DNA of 45,811 nt from Aestuariivirgaceae bacterium. Lineage in GTDB: Bacteria > Pseudomonadota > Alphaproteobacteria > Rhizobiales > Aestuariivirgaceae. This document shows positions 35,662-44,894 of the stretch, piece after piece. The position numbers and the translations under genes are program-made. Numbering within the stretch: the first letter of the stretch is position 1; each line of letters starts with the position of its first letter. Where the stretch lies: NCBI GenBank assembly GCA_028282065.1, contig JANQIR010000259.1, forward strand, positions 1 to 45,811, in the 5' to 3' direction. The notes beneath the pieces are model-generated. The model searched no databases. It was not told the origin of the DNA and saw nothing but the letters and a program-made list of their open reading frames with translations.

Positions 35662-36090
35662 TTACTGCAGTTTATCGGGCAAATCGGATATGGTTCCGCC
35701 CACAGCCAGCAACAGGGAGTCACGCATTGTCTCAACGTTGTCACGGGGTATTTGGAATGCCATTTCCATGCCGCCATTCATCCTGAAGCTCAGGAATACC
35801 TTGTCAGTTCCTTTGTGCTGACCTACTTCCCATCGCTCGCACGGGAAGAGGATTCTCACATCAGGATCGCGCTGCAGGATCCGTTCGGATTGCCGGGCGG
35901 AATGACTGAGCATCTGAACAAATCTCAGGATATGACCTGCAGGGATAGCAACCGGCAACATGTCAGCATCAAATTGGACAAGTGCAGTTTGACCATCATC
36001 GGAGACCGTCACAGATTTCACGCCATTGGTTACAGTTGCTTCGATTTTCGGCACTTTGGCCCCCGGATTTGATGTCAATTCTTGACTCAA
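35662..36090 (-). CDS. uncharacterised protein embedded in the T2SS locus
   Basis: The 142-residue protein has no signal peptide or membrane segment. It has beta-rich segments (VKSVTVSDDGQTALVQFDAD) followed by a helix (RFVQMLSHSARQSERILQRD) and a second beta part (KVFLSFRMNGGMEMAFQIP). I recognise no family. The start appears to be TTG at 36090, with AGG about six bases upstream. It lies 83 bases downstream of gspD on the same strand and may be cotranscribed with gspL-M-C-D, so a T2SS-related or regulatory role is possible. Confidence 0.6.
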   Translation of the reverse strand: MSQELTSNPGAKVPKIEATVTNGVKSVTVSDDGQTALVQFDADMLPVAIPAGHILRFVQMLSHSARQSERILQRDPDVRILFPCERWEVGQHKGTDKVFLSFRMNGGMEMAFQIPRDNVETMRDSLLLAVGGTISDLPDKLQ

Positions 36091-36173
36091 GTTAGCCTAA
36101 ATGCCGGAATTGTAAATGGCAGATTGGCTGGATCGACGGTTAGACATTGTACATGTATCCTGCGCGCCAGGAG

Positions 36174-38360
36174 TCAATCAAAGGTTCGCCGGATATTGTC
36201 CTGGATGGTAGGCCGGTGGCGGATTCTCGGAATTCGGATGTTGAGTTGCCGGCGAAACTCATCTGTCACTCTACGAGCTTCCCTGACGTCCCGGACGACC
36301 CTGGGAGTGATCATTACCAACAGTTCGGTTTTACGCACCTCGTTGCGCTTTTGCTTGAATGCGTTGCCAAGCAAAGGAATATCTCCGATTATCGGGATTT
36401 GCGATTTACTGATGTCACTGCGCTCTTGAATGAGGCCTCCCAACGCTAGGCTTTCGCCATCATGCACGACAACCGTGGTTTGTATTCGGCGCTGCCGGAT
36501 GGTCGGAGAGTCGATTCCCGAGGTGGTGGTTGGCACGACGGTGCTTACCTCCTGCTCTATGTCGAGCGTCACACGACCGCCATCGCTGACTTGCGGAGTG
36601 ACTTTCAGGATTACACCGGTATCGCGGAATTCTACCGTATTGACGATCGGTGCATCAGGCGCCCCCACGCTAACGGCGGACCGGGTGGTAACCGGCACCT
36701 GATCTCCGATCTGCAGGATTGCCTGCTTGTTGTCCTTCACCATCAATGACGGGGACGACAACACATTGATATCCGTAACGGATTGCAGAGCATCAAGCGC
36801 CGTCTTGGCGCTCGCCGTTGAGAAGAAATATGAAAACCCCGGGAACAAGGACGACACGACACCGGTGGCGGTATCGGCCAGCGTGATGCTGTGGTTTCCG
36901 CGGCTGAAGAACCACTTCAGACCGAACCTTAGTTCGTCATCAAGAGAGACTTCAACGATGGTTGCCTCAAGCAGAACCTGCTTGCCGATTATGTCCAACT
37001 CGCGCAATGCACGCAGGACGGCCCGATACTCCTGCGGCGTTGCGACGATCAAAAGCGAATTGTTTGATTCATCGGCAACGATCCCGATCGACTGCAAATT
37101 ACTGCCGGTTGACGCAACTGGCTGCGGGGCCGTTGCAACATCCAGCCGATCTTGCCTTGCACCGACGCCAGCACCTGCCGATGGCCGCGATGCGGGTGGA
37201 GACACCTGGACCGAAGGCTGCTCGCGCGGCGCAACGGCACCTGAAATCGCAGCATCGGTGTCGGGCCTAGTTGAAAACACTTGCCTAATCAGTCTGGCCA
37301 GCTCCGCTGCCGAACGGTTCTGGATATGATAAACATACATACTGCGCTCGTTTCCCTGAGCTGCAGCATCCAGGCGCCTCACCCAATCGACGGCCCGCCG
37401 CAGGTACCGAGCATTTTTTGTGATGACCAAGACGGACTTCAACCGCTTGTTCGGAACAAACTGAATCAGACCACGTAGCGCGCCGTTATTGTGGCTGGCA
37501 AATACCGTCTCCAGTTCCTGGGAAATGGCCTCGGGATCTGATGTAGTGACCGGAATGAGCGCAAACGACCGGCCGAGCATCCAGTCGACGTCGAAGACCG
37601 AGATTGTGTCCATCAGAGCATCAAGTTCCCGGTCAGTGCCTGTCAGCACAATTGCATTGCGATTTTCGTCAATCCGAAGAATGGAACCTGGCGGTGAAAT
37701 TGGCTGCAGAACATTCTGAATTTCCGCAGCGGCCACAAATCGCAGCGGGACAACCTGAATGCGTTTACCGGGCGAAGCACCCGGCTGGCGGTATCGGCCA
37801 ACACGAACCGAAGGCTGCGCGGCGAGCACCTGATCTGCCGGAACCACTTTGTAAAGGTCGCCAGATTGCACAATTGCGGCACCATTTGCCTTGAGCGAGG
37901 CTTCAAAGACTTCGAGCAACTCGCTGTGTGAAACCGGTTTTGCTGTCTGAATGGTGATCTGGCCAGTTGCTTGTGGATCAACCAGATAGTTGAGCTTCAG
38001 CACATCCCCAAGTACCGCTTTGCTCGCGGATGCCACGTCGACACCGGCAAGATTGAGGGTCACTCTTTTTGATTGATCTGCCGGGATACGCTTGCGATTG
38101 AATTGCGCGCCGCTGTGGTAGAATTTGTTCGTACCACGGTAGTACAGCTCCTTTGGCCGGGGCTGCCGGTTGATCCCGTTTGACACAGACGCGACCGGCC
38201 GGTCTGCAGAAGCAGTTCCGCGATTGCTGGACTCGGATCTCTTTGCCACCCGGGGCGTTACGCTCTCAAACGCTTCCAACGACGTATCGGTCGTGCACGC
38301 CCCCACCAGCGCGCCCAAAGCTACAATAGCCGCAACGGTTACCACATCAGTTTTTTTCAC
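36174..38360 (-). CDS. gspD: type II secretion system secretin GspD, lipoprotein form
   Basis: GspD forms the outer membrane channel. The 728-residue protein has a signal ending in a lipobox VGAC with Cys22, N0-N3 ring domains, a Ser/Pro/Gln-rich linker in N3 (about 385-430), and the secretin core with VPVTTRS, the VEFRDTGVILKVTPQV signature and LGGLIQERSD. A lipidated secretin is found in self-piloting systems such as HxcQ, while typical GspD is not lipidated. The start is GTG at 38360, with GGGG upstream. It is preceded by gspC. Confidence 0.93.
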   Translation of the reverse strand: MKKTDVVTVAAIVALGALVGACTTDTSLEAFESVTPRVAKRSESSNRGTASADRPVASVSNGINRQPRPKELYYRGTNKFYHSGAQFNRKRIPADQSKRVTLNLAGVDVASASKAVLGDVLKLNYLVDPQATGQITIQTAKPVSHSELLEVFEASLKANGAAIVQSGDLYKVVPADQVLAAQPSVRVGRYRQPGASPGKRIQVVPLRFVAAAEIQNVLQPISPPGSILRIDENRNAIVLTGTDRELDALMDTISVFDVDWMLGRSFALIPVTTSDPEAISQELETVFASHNNGALRGLIQFVPNKRLKSVLVITKNARYLRRAVDWVRRLDAAAQGNERSMYVYHIQNRSAAELARLIRQVFSTRPDTDAAISGAVAPREQPSVQVSPPASRPSAGAGVGARQDRLDVATAPQPVASTGSNLQSIGIVADESNNSLLIVATPQEYRAVLRALRELDIIGKQVLLEATIVEVSLDDELRFGLKWFFSRGNHSITLADTATGVVSSLFPGFSYFFSTASAKTALDALQSVTDINVLSSPSLMVKDNKQAILQIGDQVPVTTRSAVSVGAPDAPIVNTVEFRDTGVILKVTPQVSDGGRVTLDIEQEVSTVVPTTTSGIDSPTIRQRRIQTTVVVHDGESLALGGLIQERSDISKSQIPIIGDIPLLGNAFKQKRNEVRKTELLVMITPRVVRDVREARRVTDEFRRQLNIRIPRIRHRPTIQDNIRRTFD

Positions 38361-38404
38361 AGTTTACCCCGGCCGCAACTCACAAAGACAGTTATATATT
38401 CTGT

Positions 38405-38947
38405 TTACTTCCTAGTGTTTTGTAATTTTTCATACAAATACACATGATTTCTATTTTTCTTGTGTGACATGATCACAAAATCCTCTCCCAAGGACTGAAC
38501 CCGCCAGTGCAGAAACTCATCCCCCTTGCCTATCCATCTAGCGGTATCCGTTCCAATGCGCGACAAAAGCGCAGCCTGCAGATCCCCTGTGCGCAAAATC
38601 CCCAACAACACGACGTCTTCCGGGAAATCATGGCGAACTGGCTCAGGGCGGATTGCCTGCCGCACCGCCGGTTTTGGTGGCGGCATTACGTATGGCCTAC
38701 GGGTTTGCGAAAACACGGGGCGACGTTTGATTTCACTATATTGAGCAGCGGGAGGCATAACGAAGACACCACCGGCAATGGCCAAATCCGGAGGGGTCCA
38801 ACTGAGGTCCTTACCCCCCGCCCTCCCCAGGATCTGGTCAGGTGGGCGAAATACAATCTGCCAATTCAAATATGCCAACCCGCTTGCGGCTAAAGTGAGG
38901 ACCGCCAGGACGGCGTAAGACAGGCCAGATATCCGCGCCATGCTCAC
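38405..38947 (-). CDS. gspC: type II secretion system protein GspC-like
   Basis: The 180-residue protein has one N-terminal membrane segment (about 8-26), a proline-rich periplasmic linker and a homology region with RRPVFSQTRRP, VVLLGILRTGDLQAALL and HWRVQSLGEDFV. This matches GspC, which connects the inner-membrane platform to GspD. No PDZ or coiled-coil C-terminal domain follows, so it is a short form. The GTG at 38947 overlaps the gspM stop (GTGA); an ATG two codons later is the alternative. Confidence 0.82.
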   Translation of the reverse strand: MSMARISGLSYAVLAVLTLAASGLAYLNWQIVFRPPDQILGRAGGKDLSWTPPDLAIAGGVFVMPPAAQYSEIKRRPVFSQTRRPYVMPPPKPAVRQAIRPEPVRHDFPEDVVLLGILRTGDLQAALLSRIGTDTARWIGKGDEFLHWRVQSLGEDFVIMSHKKNRNHVYLYEKLQNTRK

Positions 38948-39537
38948 CGCGCCAAACCACTACGTTCGAGCCGTGCGCCGAATATATCCAGTTGCGCACG
39001 CAAAGCCTGATCCCGCGCTGGCTGGCGCCCGAGAACCACAGCCTGCTGCGTGGCAATCACCGCCCTGCGAACGACGAGATAGGGAATTGCACTTTCTATT
39101 GCATAGACCGTGGCAAAAATGCTCTGCGTCGTGCCCTGGATTTCTATCCGCAGTCCAATCAGATCAAACTGTTCTCCCGGGATTGCCGGCAGTGGCGTCG
39201 CACTTCTGAAAACAGCTTTGGACTTAGTCGCCGTTGATTTGAGCTGCGATTGAAGCCGGGCCATGACAACTGCCGTGCTGTCACCGGAATAAAATTCCGC
39301 CTTTTGGGCCACATTGTTCAATTGGTGTTTGAATTTGGAGAGTTTATCGCGATACGCCGCGATTGCCTCCAGTCTGGCAAGGACTAATTGCTGTTTTTCA
39401 ACCGCCTCACCTCCATCATGTATGCGATGCCAAAGAGGTGAAACGATAAAGAGCCATGCAGCAAGGCAAACCGCTGCGACCAGCCCGACGGCAGCGAATT
39501 GACTCAAAGCCCTCTTTGACACCGCCAGCATAGTCAT
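38944..39537 (-). CDS. gspM: type II secretion system protein GspM
   Basis: The 197-residue protein has a short cytoplasmic start, one membrane segment (about 13-33) and a periplasmic coiled and ferredoxin-like part (LKSTATKSKAVFRSATPLP, FDLIGLRIEIQGT) as in the GspM/PilO-like family. GspM holds GspL in the platform. ATGA overlap with gspL upstream and GTGA overlap with gspC downstream show a tightly coupled L-M-C unit. Confidence 0.85.
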   Translation of the reverse strand: MTMLAVSKRALSQFAAVGLVAAVCLAAWLFIVSPLWHRIHDGGEAVEKQQLVLARLEAIAAYRDKLSKFKHQLNNVAQKAEFYSGDSTAVVMARLQSQLKSTATKSKAVFRSATPLPAIPGEQFDLIGLRIEIQGTTQSIFATVYAIESAIPYLVVRRAVIATQQAVVLGRQPARDQALRAQLDIFGARLERSGLAR

Positions 39538-40547
39538 TGCCCGGTCAGATCCTGTTGGCCCGCATTCACACGATCCATCTTCATGATGATGCTGAAACGC
39601 TCCCGGCTTGTAGCCGCGTCGACCGTTGTTTGCGCGGCAAAAGCCGCAGACACAAACAGTGGCGATTGCTCAAGCTCGTGAATGAGAGCTGCTGCCGAAA
39701 CGGCAAAGCCGGTTATCCGCACCTGGCGGCCGTCAAACCGAAGGGAGGTGATCCAGGCCGTGTCCGGCAAACGCCGTGTCAGATCGGCCCAGATGCCAGT
39801 CAGCGCTGCCGACCGTGCCTTGAAATCTCGCACAGCAGCAAATCCTGAAGCCACCGACTGCGTCTTTCCAAGATCACGCCTGACGCCCAAAGCGGACTGC
39901 CGTGCAACAGCGATTTTTCGCTCCAAGCTGGCGATCGCGTCATTCTGCTGGTCCAAAGTCAGATAGGCGGCACTCACCAAGAGTGTGGCGATAAACACAG
40001 CCAGCACACGATATGTTGCCGCAAACGATATGGCATCACGATGTTCCACATGCGCGTTAAGAAAGTTCATTGCCACCGGAACGGCAGGGTCGCTGGCGTA
40101 CACATCGGCGAACACGGGCTCATGCCCCGCTGACCTGACTTCAGAGATCAGGTCGTCGAGTTTTTCTTTTCGAACAACAAACTGGCGAACCGCAACCTTC
40201 TGTTTGGTGCACGACGCCTCATCGACAACATAGTCGGAATATGCATTTTCCCGGGTAAAAGGCGTCTTCCTGTCCAGTTCGATACCGGCAATCCGATCCA
40301 ATTCAGGCAACGCAGAACGCGGAACGACAAAGCGGCGCTCAAGACACCATGATAAGGGCAATCTTACTCCAAGTTCACACCGGCCATCTGGCCTGAGTGC
40401 GCTTAGTTGTGTGCGCCACGCGGCCTCCAGGCCAGGCCCGGTTGGATAGCTGCCTTCGGCTGTCACTTTGCCGGATTTAGAAACCCTCAGAACCTGCCTT
40501 GCGTCTTCGGCATAGGCCATAACAATCAAAGGGTAGTTGGATTTCAT
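39534..40547 (-). CDS. gspL: type II secretion system protein GspL (PilN-like C-terminal domain)
   Basis: The 337-residue protein has a cytoplasmic actin-like part (residues 1-170, with RLPLSWCLERRFVVPRSA) that would bind GspE, one membrane segment (about 181-198) and a periplasmic PilN-like domain with TRRLPDTAWITSLRFDG and ITGFA. The order L-M-C-D on the minus strand and ATGA coupling to gspM support the call. The ATG at 40547 is chosen; the frame is open to 40736 but that stretch is AT-rich intergenic DNA. Confidence 0.85.
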   Translation of the reverse strand: MKSNYPLIVMAYAEDARQVLRVSKSGKVTAEGSYPTGPGLEAAWRTQLSALRPDGRCELGVRLPLSWCLERRFVVPRSALPELDRIAGIELDRKTPFTRENAYSDYVVDEASCTKQKVAVRQFVVRKEKLDDLISEVRSAGHEPVFADVYASDPAVPVAMNFLNAHVEHRDAISFAATYRVLAVFIATLLVSAAYLTLDQQNDAIASLERKIAVARQSALGVRRDLGKTQSVASGFAAVRDFKARSAALTGIWADLTRRLPDTAWITSLRFDGRQVRITGFAVSAAALIHELEQSPLFVSAAFAAQTTVDAATSRERFSIIMKMDRVNAGQQDLTGQ

Positions 40548-40845
40548 GATTCGCCGTGAGAACGAATCAAGTAATAATCTCAACTCTCCAGACCACCACG
40601 TAAAAAATCTGCTGTCCAGAATATGCTTTGAAATTCTTGAGATATTTTTGTACGCAAATTTCACTGGACAAATTATCCAAATATCTTTGATAATTTTGGC
40701 ATTCAACCCATTGCATGCAGAACGTGCACAGTCCACATCTTTTTAAAATATCCAACAATTTTCACATGCTTGAATATTTCTCGATAAAAACGATCATTCA
40801 TAAATCAGTCTACAAATTATAATATTTCATAATGCGTTGTAATAC
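40548..40845. other. AT-rich divergent region between gspL and gspE
   Basis: This gap of 298 bases is by eye the most AT-rich part of the window. It holds an inverted repeat at 40670-40696 and a TATAAT at 40818-40823 about 23 bases before the gspE ATG, with no good -35 partner. It must carry both divergent promoters. No gene is recognisable. Confidence 0.5.
40670..40696. repeat. inverted repeat in the gspL-gspE promoter region
   Basis: AAATTATC (40670-40677) and GATAATTT (40689-40696) are perfect eight-base complements around eleven AT-rich bases. It may be a regulator site serving both T2SS blocks. Given the base composition, a chance match is possible. Confidence 0.35.
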
Positions 40846-42567
40846 ATGAATTTTTCCGAAAAAACTCAATCCAAAGTTCACTCTCGCCTAGACCAGACAC
40901 TCGTTGCCATGGGCCTGATGGACCACTCCGCTGTCGAGCGTGTCAACAACGCGATATCCAGAACCGATGAACGTTTTGACATCGTTGCGACCCGGCTTGG
41001 ACTTGTCTCGGAGGCAGATATGACAAAGGCGATTGCAGCAAATCTGGACATGCCGCTTGCCGCGGCCTCGGATTTCCCGGTTGAGCCTGTCTTGCCCGAT
41101 GTTTTGAATGCACGGTTCGTTCGCAACGGCAAGATCTTGCCGCTTGAAATCCGCAACGACACCTTACGTGTCGCAACCACCGATCCCTTTAATCACGACG
41201 CGCTTGCGACAGCGGGATATGCCGCAGATCTAAAGATCGAATGCTGGATCGCGTTTCCGGCAGACTTCGAAAGGGCGTTGGAGTCTCTATATTCCCCGTC
41301 AGATGGCGAGACATCTCAAGCGGAGGAGACGTTTTCGGGTGGCTTGGGAGAAGCCGGCGAAGACGACGTGCAAAGGCTGAGGGACATTGCCAGCGAGGCA
41401 CCCAATATTCGCCTGGTCAACCAGCTGATTGCGTCTGCTATCGAGCAAAAGGCATCGGATATCCACATTGAGCCGCTGGAAGGCTCAGTTGTCGCCCGGT
41501 TTCGCATAGATGGCTTCCTGCAAACTGTCCGACAGTTCCCGAAATCCAGTCAGGCGGCAATCATCTCACGCATCAAAATCATGGCGAAGCTGGATATTGC
41601 AGAACGCAGACTGCCCCAGGATGGCCGGATCAAGATCACCGACAGGGGGCGAACCATCGACCTAAGGGTCTCGACCGCTCCGACGGTTCACGGTGAGAGC
41701 ACGGTGTTGCGCATATTGGATCGCGGCCAGATCCAGCTTGAGTTCGGAGCGTTGGGCTTTAGCGATGATGTCGTGAAGCGGCTGAAAACACTGCAGCAGC
41801 ATCCAAATGGCATCATCCTTGTGACAGGCCCAACGGGAAGCGGCAAGACGACCACGCTGTACACATCGCTTCGAGAACTCGGCCGGAGCGACCAAAAGGT
41901 CTTTACGGTCGAAGACCCTGTCGAATACCTGCTGCGCGGGGTCAATCAGATACAGGTGCAACCCGCCATCGGCCTGACATTCGCCCACGCGCTGCGCTCC
42001 ATTCTTCGCCAAGATCCCGATGTCATCATGATCGGGGAGATCCGTGACCTGGAGACGGCACAAATTGCCATACAGGCCTCTCTGACAGGACACCTGGTCC
42101 TGGCAACGCTCCACACCAACAGCGCCGCTTCAAGCCTGACGCGGCTGCTTGACATGGGGGTGGATGACTATCTGCTGGCATCCACGGTGTCCGGCATCCT
42201 TGCGCAAAGGCTCGTCCGGGTGTTGTGCGATGACTGCGCGCAACCGGATCAACCCACCGCCTCCCTGTCTGACCGTCTGCAGGCGGTTTGCGCCACACAC
42301 GGGCCATCGGCCCAATCCGGTCTTCGCAAGGCGGCAGGATGCGACAACTGCAATCAAACGGGATATGCCGGCCGCACCACGTTATCGGAGCTATTGCTGA
42401 TGGATGACAAGATTCGTGCATGCATCATGGAAGGCGCGGGTGAGCGGCGGATCGAAGACCAGGCCCGCAAGGCGGGAATGCAGACCATGTTCGAAGACGG
42501 ATTGCAGAAGGTTGCCACCGGCAGGACAACAATAGACGAAGTCATGAGGGTCACCCGGTTCGAGTGA
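40846..42567 (+). CDS. gspE: type II secretion ATPase GspE
   Basis: GspE is the cytoplasmic hexameric ATPase that powers pseudopilus growth. The 573-residue protein has a GspE N-terminal domain, Walker A GPTGSGKTT (328-336, Lys334), the Asp box, Walker B with DPDVIMIGEIRD, the His box TLHTN, and a four-cysteine zinc motif (CDDC and CDNC) in the C-terminal part, typical of GspE rather than PilT. The ATG at 40846 is preceded by AT-rich sequence with no clear Shine-Dalgarno sequence. The gspF start overlaps or follows closely. Confidence 0.95.
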   Translation: MNFSEKTQSKVHSRLDQTLVAMGLMDHSAVERVNNAISRTDERFDIVATRLGLVSEADMTKAIAANLDMPLAAASDFPVEPVLPDVLNARFVRNGKILPLEIRNDTLRVATTDPFNHDALATAGYAADLKIECWIAFPADFERALESLYSPSDGETSQAEETFSGGLGEAGEDDVQRLRDIASEAPNIRLVNQLIASAIEQKASDIHIEPLEGSVVARFRIDGFLQTVRQFPKSSQAAIISRIKIMAKLDIAERRLPQDGRIKITDRGRTIDLRVSTAPTVHGESTVLRILDRGQIQLEFGALGFSDDVVKRLKTLQQHPNGIILVTGPTGSGKTTTLYTSLRELGRSDQKVFTVEDPVEYLLRGVNQIQVQPAIGLTFAHALRSILRQDPDVIMIGEIRDLETAQIAIQASLTGHLVLATLHTNSAASSLTRLLDMGVDDYLLASTVSGILAQRLVRVLCDDCAQPDQPTASLSDRLQAVCATHGPSAQSGLRKAAGCDNCNQTGYAGRTTLSELLLMDDKIRACIMEGAGERRIEDQARKAGMQTMFEDGLQKVATGRTTIDEVMRVTRFE

Positions 42568-42620
42568 CGCGGCGTGAACATCAACCGCCGCCAAAAGGTA
42601 ACCTGAGGAACCAGACATCA

Positions 42621-43856
42621 GTGTCAAAATCAACGCATCGTTTTCACTATCAGGCCTACGCGGCAAACGGCGATCTCTCAGCAGGTGTAATCGAGGCAGG
42701 CTCAGTTGAGGCGGCCGCCGACGCGCTTGACCAGCGTGGCCTGACCCTTTTCGCAGCCAAGGAGCTGACCGGACAGGCCGATATCCCCTGGTGGAAGCGC
42801 GACCTGTTTGCAAATCCCAAACTCCCGTCCGGGGATTTGACCGGTTTGATGCGCGAACTCTCGACACTCGCCGATGCGAACCTTCCTCTGGATGAAACGC
42901 TCCAACTGATCCATGAGCAATGTTCGCCCGGCAAGCGCCGCGCCCTTTTGGGGCGGGTCCGCGACCAGGTCATCGGCGGCGCCACCCTTTCCGATAGTTT
43001 TGCGAGTGATCCGATCAAAGTTCCAGCGCACATCATCAGTATGATCAAAGCCGGAGAGAAAAGCGGTTCGCTCAAATTGGTTCTTGGCGAAGTGGCATCA
43101 CATCTTGAGCGTGTCGAGCACGTTCGGGCAAGGCTGAAATCCGCCCTGCTCTATCCGGCAATACTGATGGTGGCAGCACTGGCCTCAGTGGCGCTGGTCA
43201 TCAACGTGCTTATACCAAACATAGAGCCCTTGTTTGAAGAGTCCGCACAAGCAATGCCGGCATCACTCCTGTTTGTCCTGGAAACCCGAAACATGCTGCT
43301 ATCTCATTGGCAGGTTATCGTCGCTGCTACGGGAAGCCTTGCCGCGCTGATCTTGATGTTATGGCGCCGGGACGCCTTTCGGTACCAGCTAGACCGGCGA
43401 TTGCTTCAGGTCCCGTTACTCAAGGACGTTCTCGCCGAACGTGATGCTGCACGACTGTGCCGAACGCTGGGAACTCTTCTGCAATCGGGCGTGACCTTGC
43501 CTTCAGGGCTTCAGATCACAGGCGATGTCCTGCACAACCGCCAGATTAAGGCATACGTGCGCCGCGTCACCGAAGATGTGCAGGAAGGAACCGGCTTCGC
43601 GACTTCGCTGACGGCAGGCGGCATCATGCCCGCGCCGGCCTTGCGATTGGTGCATGTTGGCGAGCGAACGGGCAAGCTGTCCAATATGCTGCTGCATGCC
43701 GCGCACCTGCTTGAAAGCCGGCAGCACGTGCGGGTCGAACGGATCATGACCATGCTAACTCCCGTATTGACGATCATGATCGGACTTGCGGTTGGCGGGC
43801 TCATCATGACGGTCATGAATGCGATCTTGAGCGTAAACGAACTCGCCCTGCAATGA
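42621..43856 (+). CDS. gspF: type II secretion inner membrane protein GspF
   Basis: GspF is the polytopic core of the inner-membrane platform. The protein starts with the FHYQAYAANGDLSAG motif, has two repeated T2SSF domains (GLMRELSTLADANLPLDE and LCRTLGTLLQSGVTLPSGL) and three membrane segments (about 150-175, 205-225, 380-405). The GTG at 42621 with GAGGA upstream gives a 411-residue protein of usual length; a GTG at 42564 overlapping the gspE stop (GTGA) is the alternative and would add 19 residues. The ATGA overlap with gspH shows coupling. Confidence 0.93.
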   Translation: MSKSTHRFHYQAYAANGDLSAGVIEAGSVEAAADALDQRGLTLFAAKELTGQADIPWWKRDLFANPKLPSGDLTGLMRELSTLADANLPLDETLQLIHEQCSPGKRRALLGRVRDQVIGGATLSDSFASDPIKVPAHIISMIKAGEKSGSLKLVLGEVASHLERVEHVRARLKSALLYPAILMVAALASVALVINVLIPNIEPLFEESAQAMPASLLFVLETRNMLLSHWQVIVAATGSLAALILMLWRRDAFRYQLDRRLLQVPLLKDVLAERDAARLCRTLGTLLQSGVTLPSGLQITGDVLHNRQIKAYVRRVTEDVQEGTGFATSLTAGGIMPAPALRLVHVGERTGKLSNMLLHAAHLLESRQHVRVERIMTMLTPVLTIMIGLAVGGLIMTVMNAILSVNELALQ

Positions 43857-44344
43857 CGTCACCGCAAACTTCACACCCGCTGGCTGAACAACACGGTTTC
43901 ACGTTGTTGGAAAGCTTGCTGGTACTTGCAATTCTGGCACTTGTGACGGCCGGTTCATTGTACCTGGCGAAGCCGAGAAACTCGGCAATGCCACTTCAAA
44001 CGGCGGCCCGGGAGATCGCCGCCCATTTGCGCGCGACGCGAAGCCTGGCGATCTCCCGCAACACCGAAGCCGTTTTCTCCATGGATCTTGCAAAACGGCA
44101 CTTTTGGAGCGAGGCTTCCGGGAAGAAACGCGCATTTTCCAGAGACCTGAACGTGAGGCTTATCTCGGCAAAATCCCGGGTCCCGGAAAAAGGCATAGGA
44201 CGGATTGTGTTTTTCCCCGGCGGCGGTTCAACAGGTGGCGAGATTATACTCAAACAGGGCCCGCAAAAACTGACCGTTCGCGCTGATTGGCTCACAGGGC
44301 GCGTGTCGATCGATAAGACAGACAGCAGCGGGCCGACAGATTAG
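43853..44344 (+). CDS. gspH: type II secretion minor pseudopilin GspH
   Basis: The 163-residue protein has a leader ending at Gly15, then FTLLESLLVLAILAL with Glu at +5, and a body with the GspH landmarks AREIAAHLRATRSLAISRNTEAVF, IVFFPGGGSTGG and a closing VDWLTG-like strand. GspH joins the tip to the major pseudopilus. The ATG overlaps the gspF stop (ATGA). It converges with gspG. Confidence 0.9.
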   Translation: MTSPQTSHPLAEQHGFTLLESLLVLAILALVTAGSLYLAKPRNSAMPLQTAAREIAAHLRATRSLAISRNTEAVFSMDLAKRHFWSEASGKKRAFSRDLNVRLISAKSRVPEKGIGRIVFFPGGGSTGGEIILKQGPQKLTVRADWLTGRVSIDKTDSSGPTD

Positions 44345-44361
44345 GGTCGGGGCCCCGAACC
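44345..44361. terminator. hairpin between convergent gspH and gspG
   Basis: The palindrome CGGGGCCCCG (44348-44357), extended by GGT and AACC, falls exactly between the convergent stops. It could end transcription from both sides. No T-run follows, so this is a positional inference. Confidence 0.4.
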
Positions 44362-44370
44362 TGCTTCCGG

Positions 44371-44868
44371 CTACCAGTTTGTCAGATCGCGATTTTCGCC
44401 CTCTCCTCCCGGCGTGCCGTCACGCCCAAGCGACGACACATCAAACTCCCCATGCGTTCCAGGATACACATAGATATAGGGCCGTCCCCACGGGTCCTTG
44501 AGGTCGTTTGCCTTCTTAAGATAGGGCCCGTTCCAGTTTTCGACGCCCGCGGGTTTCGTGATGAGCGCTGAAATGCCCTGATGCTGCGTTGGGTATTCGC
44601 CGACATCCAGGTAATAGAGTTCGATTGCACTGGACAGGCTGGCCACCTGCACCAGTGCGGTGTCACTCTTCGCCTTGCCGAAATACTTGACAAGCCGTGG
44701 CGCCGCAACGGTGGCAAGCAGTGCGAGAATTCCCAAGACGACCAGCAATTCGAGTAAAGAAAACCCGGTCTGCCCTCTTCGTGCGCCTAAATGGCATGGT
44801 TGACGGCGATCCCGGACCGGGGCCGGCCGGCCGCGCCAAATGAGCTGTCTGCGTACAAAATCGATCAT
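44371..44868 (-). CDS. gspG: type II secretion major pseudopilin GspG
   Basis: GspG builds the pseudopilus shaft. The 165-residue precursor has an unusually long leader of 35 residues ending at Gly35, then FSLLELLVVLGILALLATVAAPR with Glu at +5, and the GspG body with LSSAIELYYLDVGEYPT, the GPYLKK segment, DPWGRPYIY and the calcium-site region near SLGRDGTPGGEGENRD. No later start codon is available. It is separated from gspH by strand inversion and lies next to its peptidase gene. Confidence 0.94.
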   Translation of the reverse strand: MIDFVRRQLIWRGRPAPVRDRRQPCHLGARRGQTGFSLLELLVVLGILALLATVAAPRLVKYFGKAKSDTALVQVASLSSAIELYYLDVGEYPTQHQGISALITKPAGVENWNGPYLKKANDLKDPWGRPYIYVYPGTHGEFDVSSLGRDGTPGGEGENRDLTNW

Positions 44869-44894
44869 CTCTTACGCTCCCAAACAGATATCGA

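Noticed and set aside
40548..40736. Upstream extension of gspL
   Set aside because: The stretch is very AT-rich with intergenic composition, and the ATG at 40547 gives a normal GspL start.
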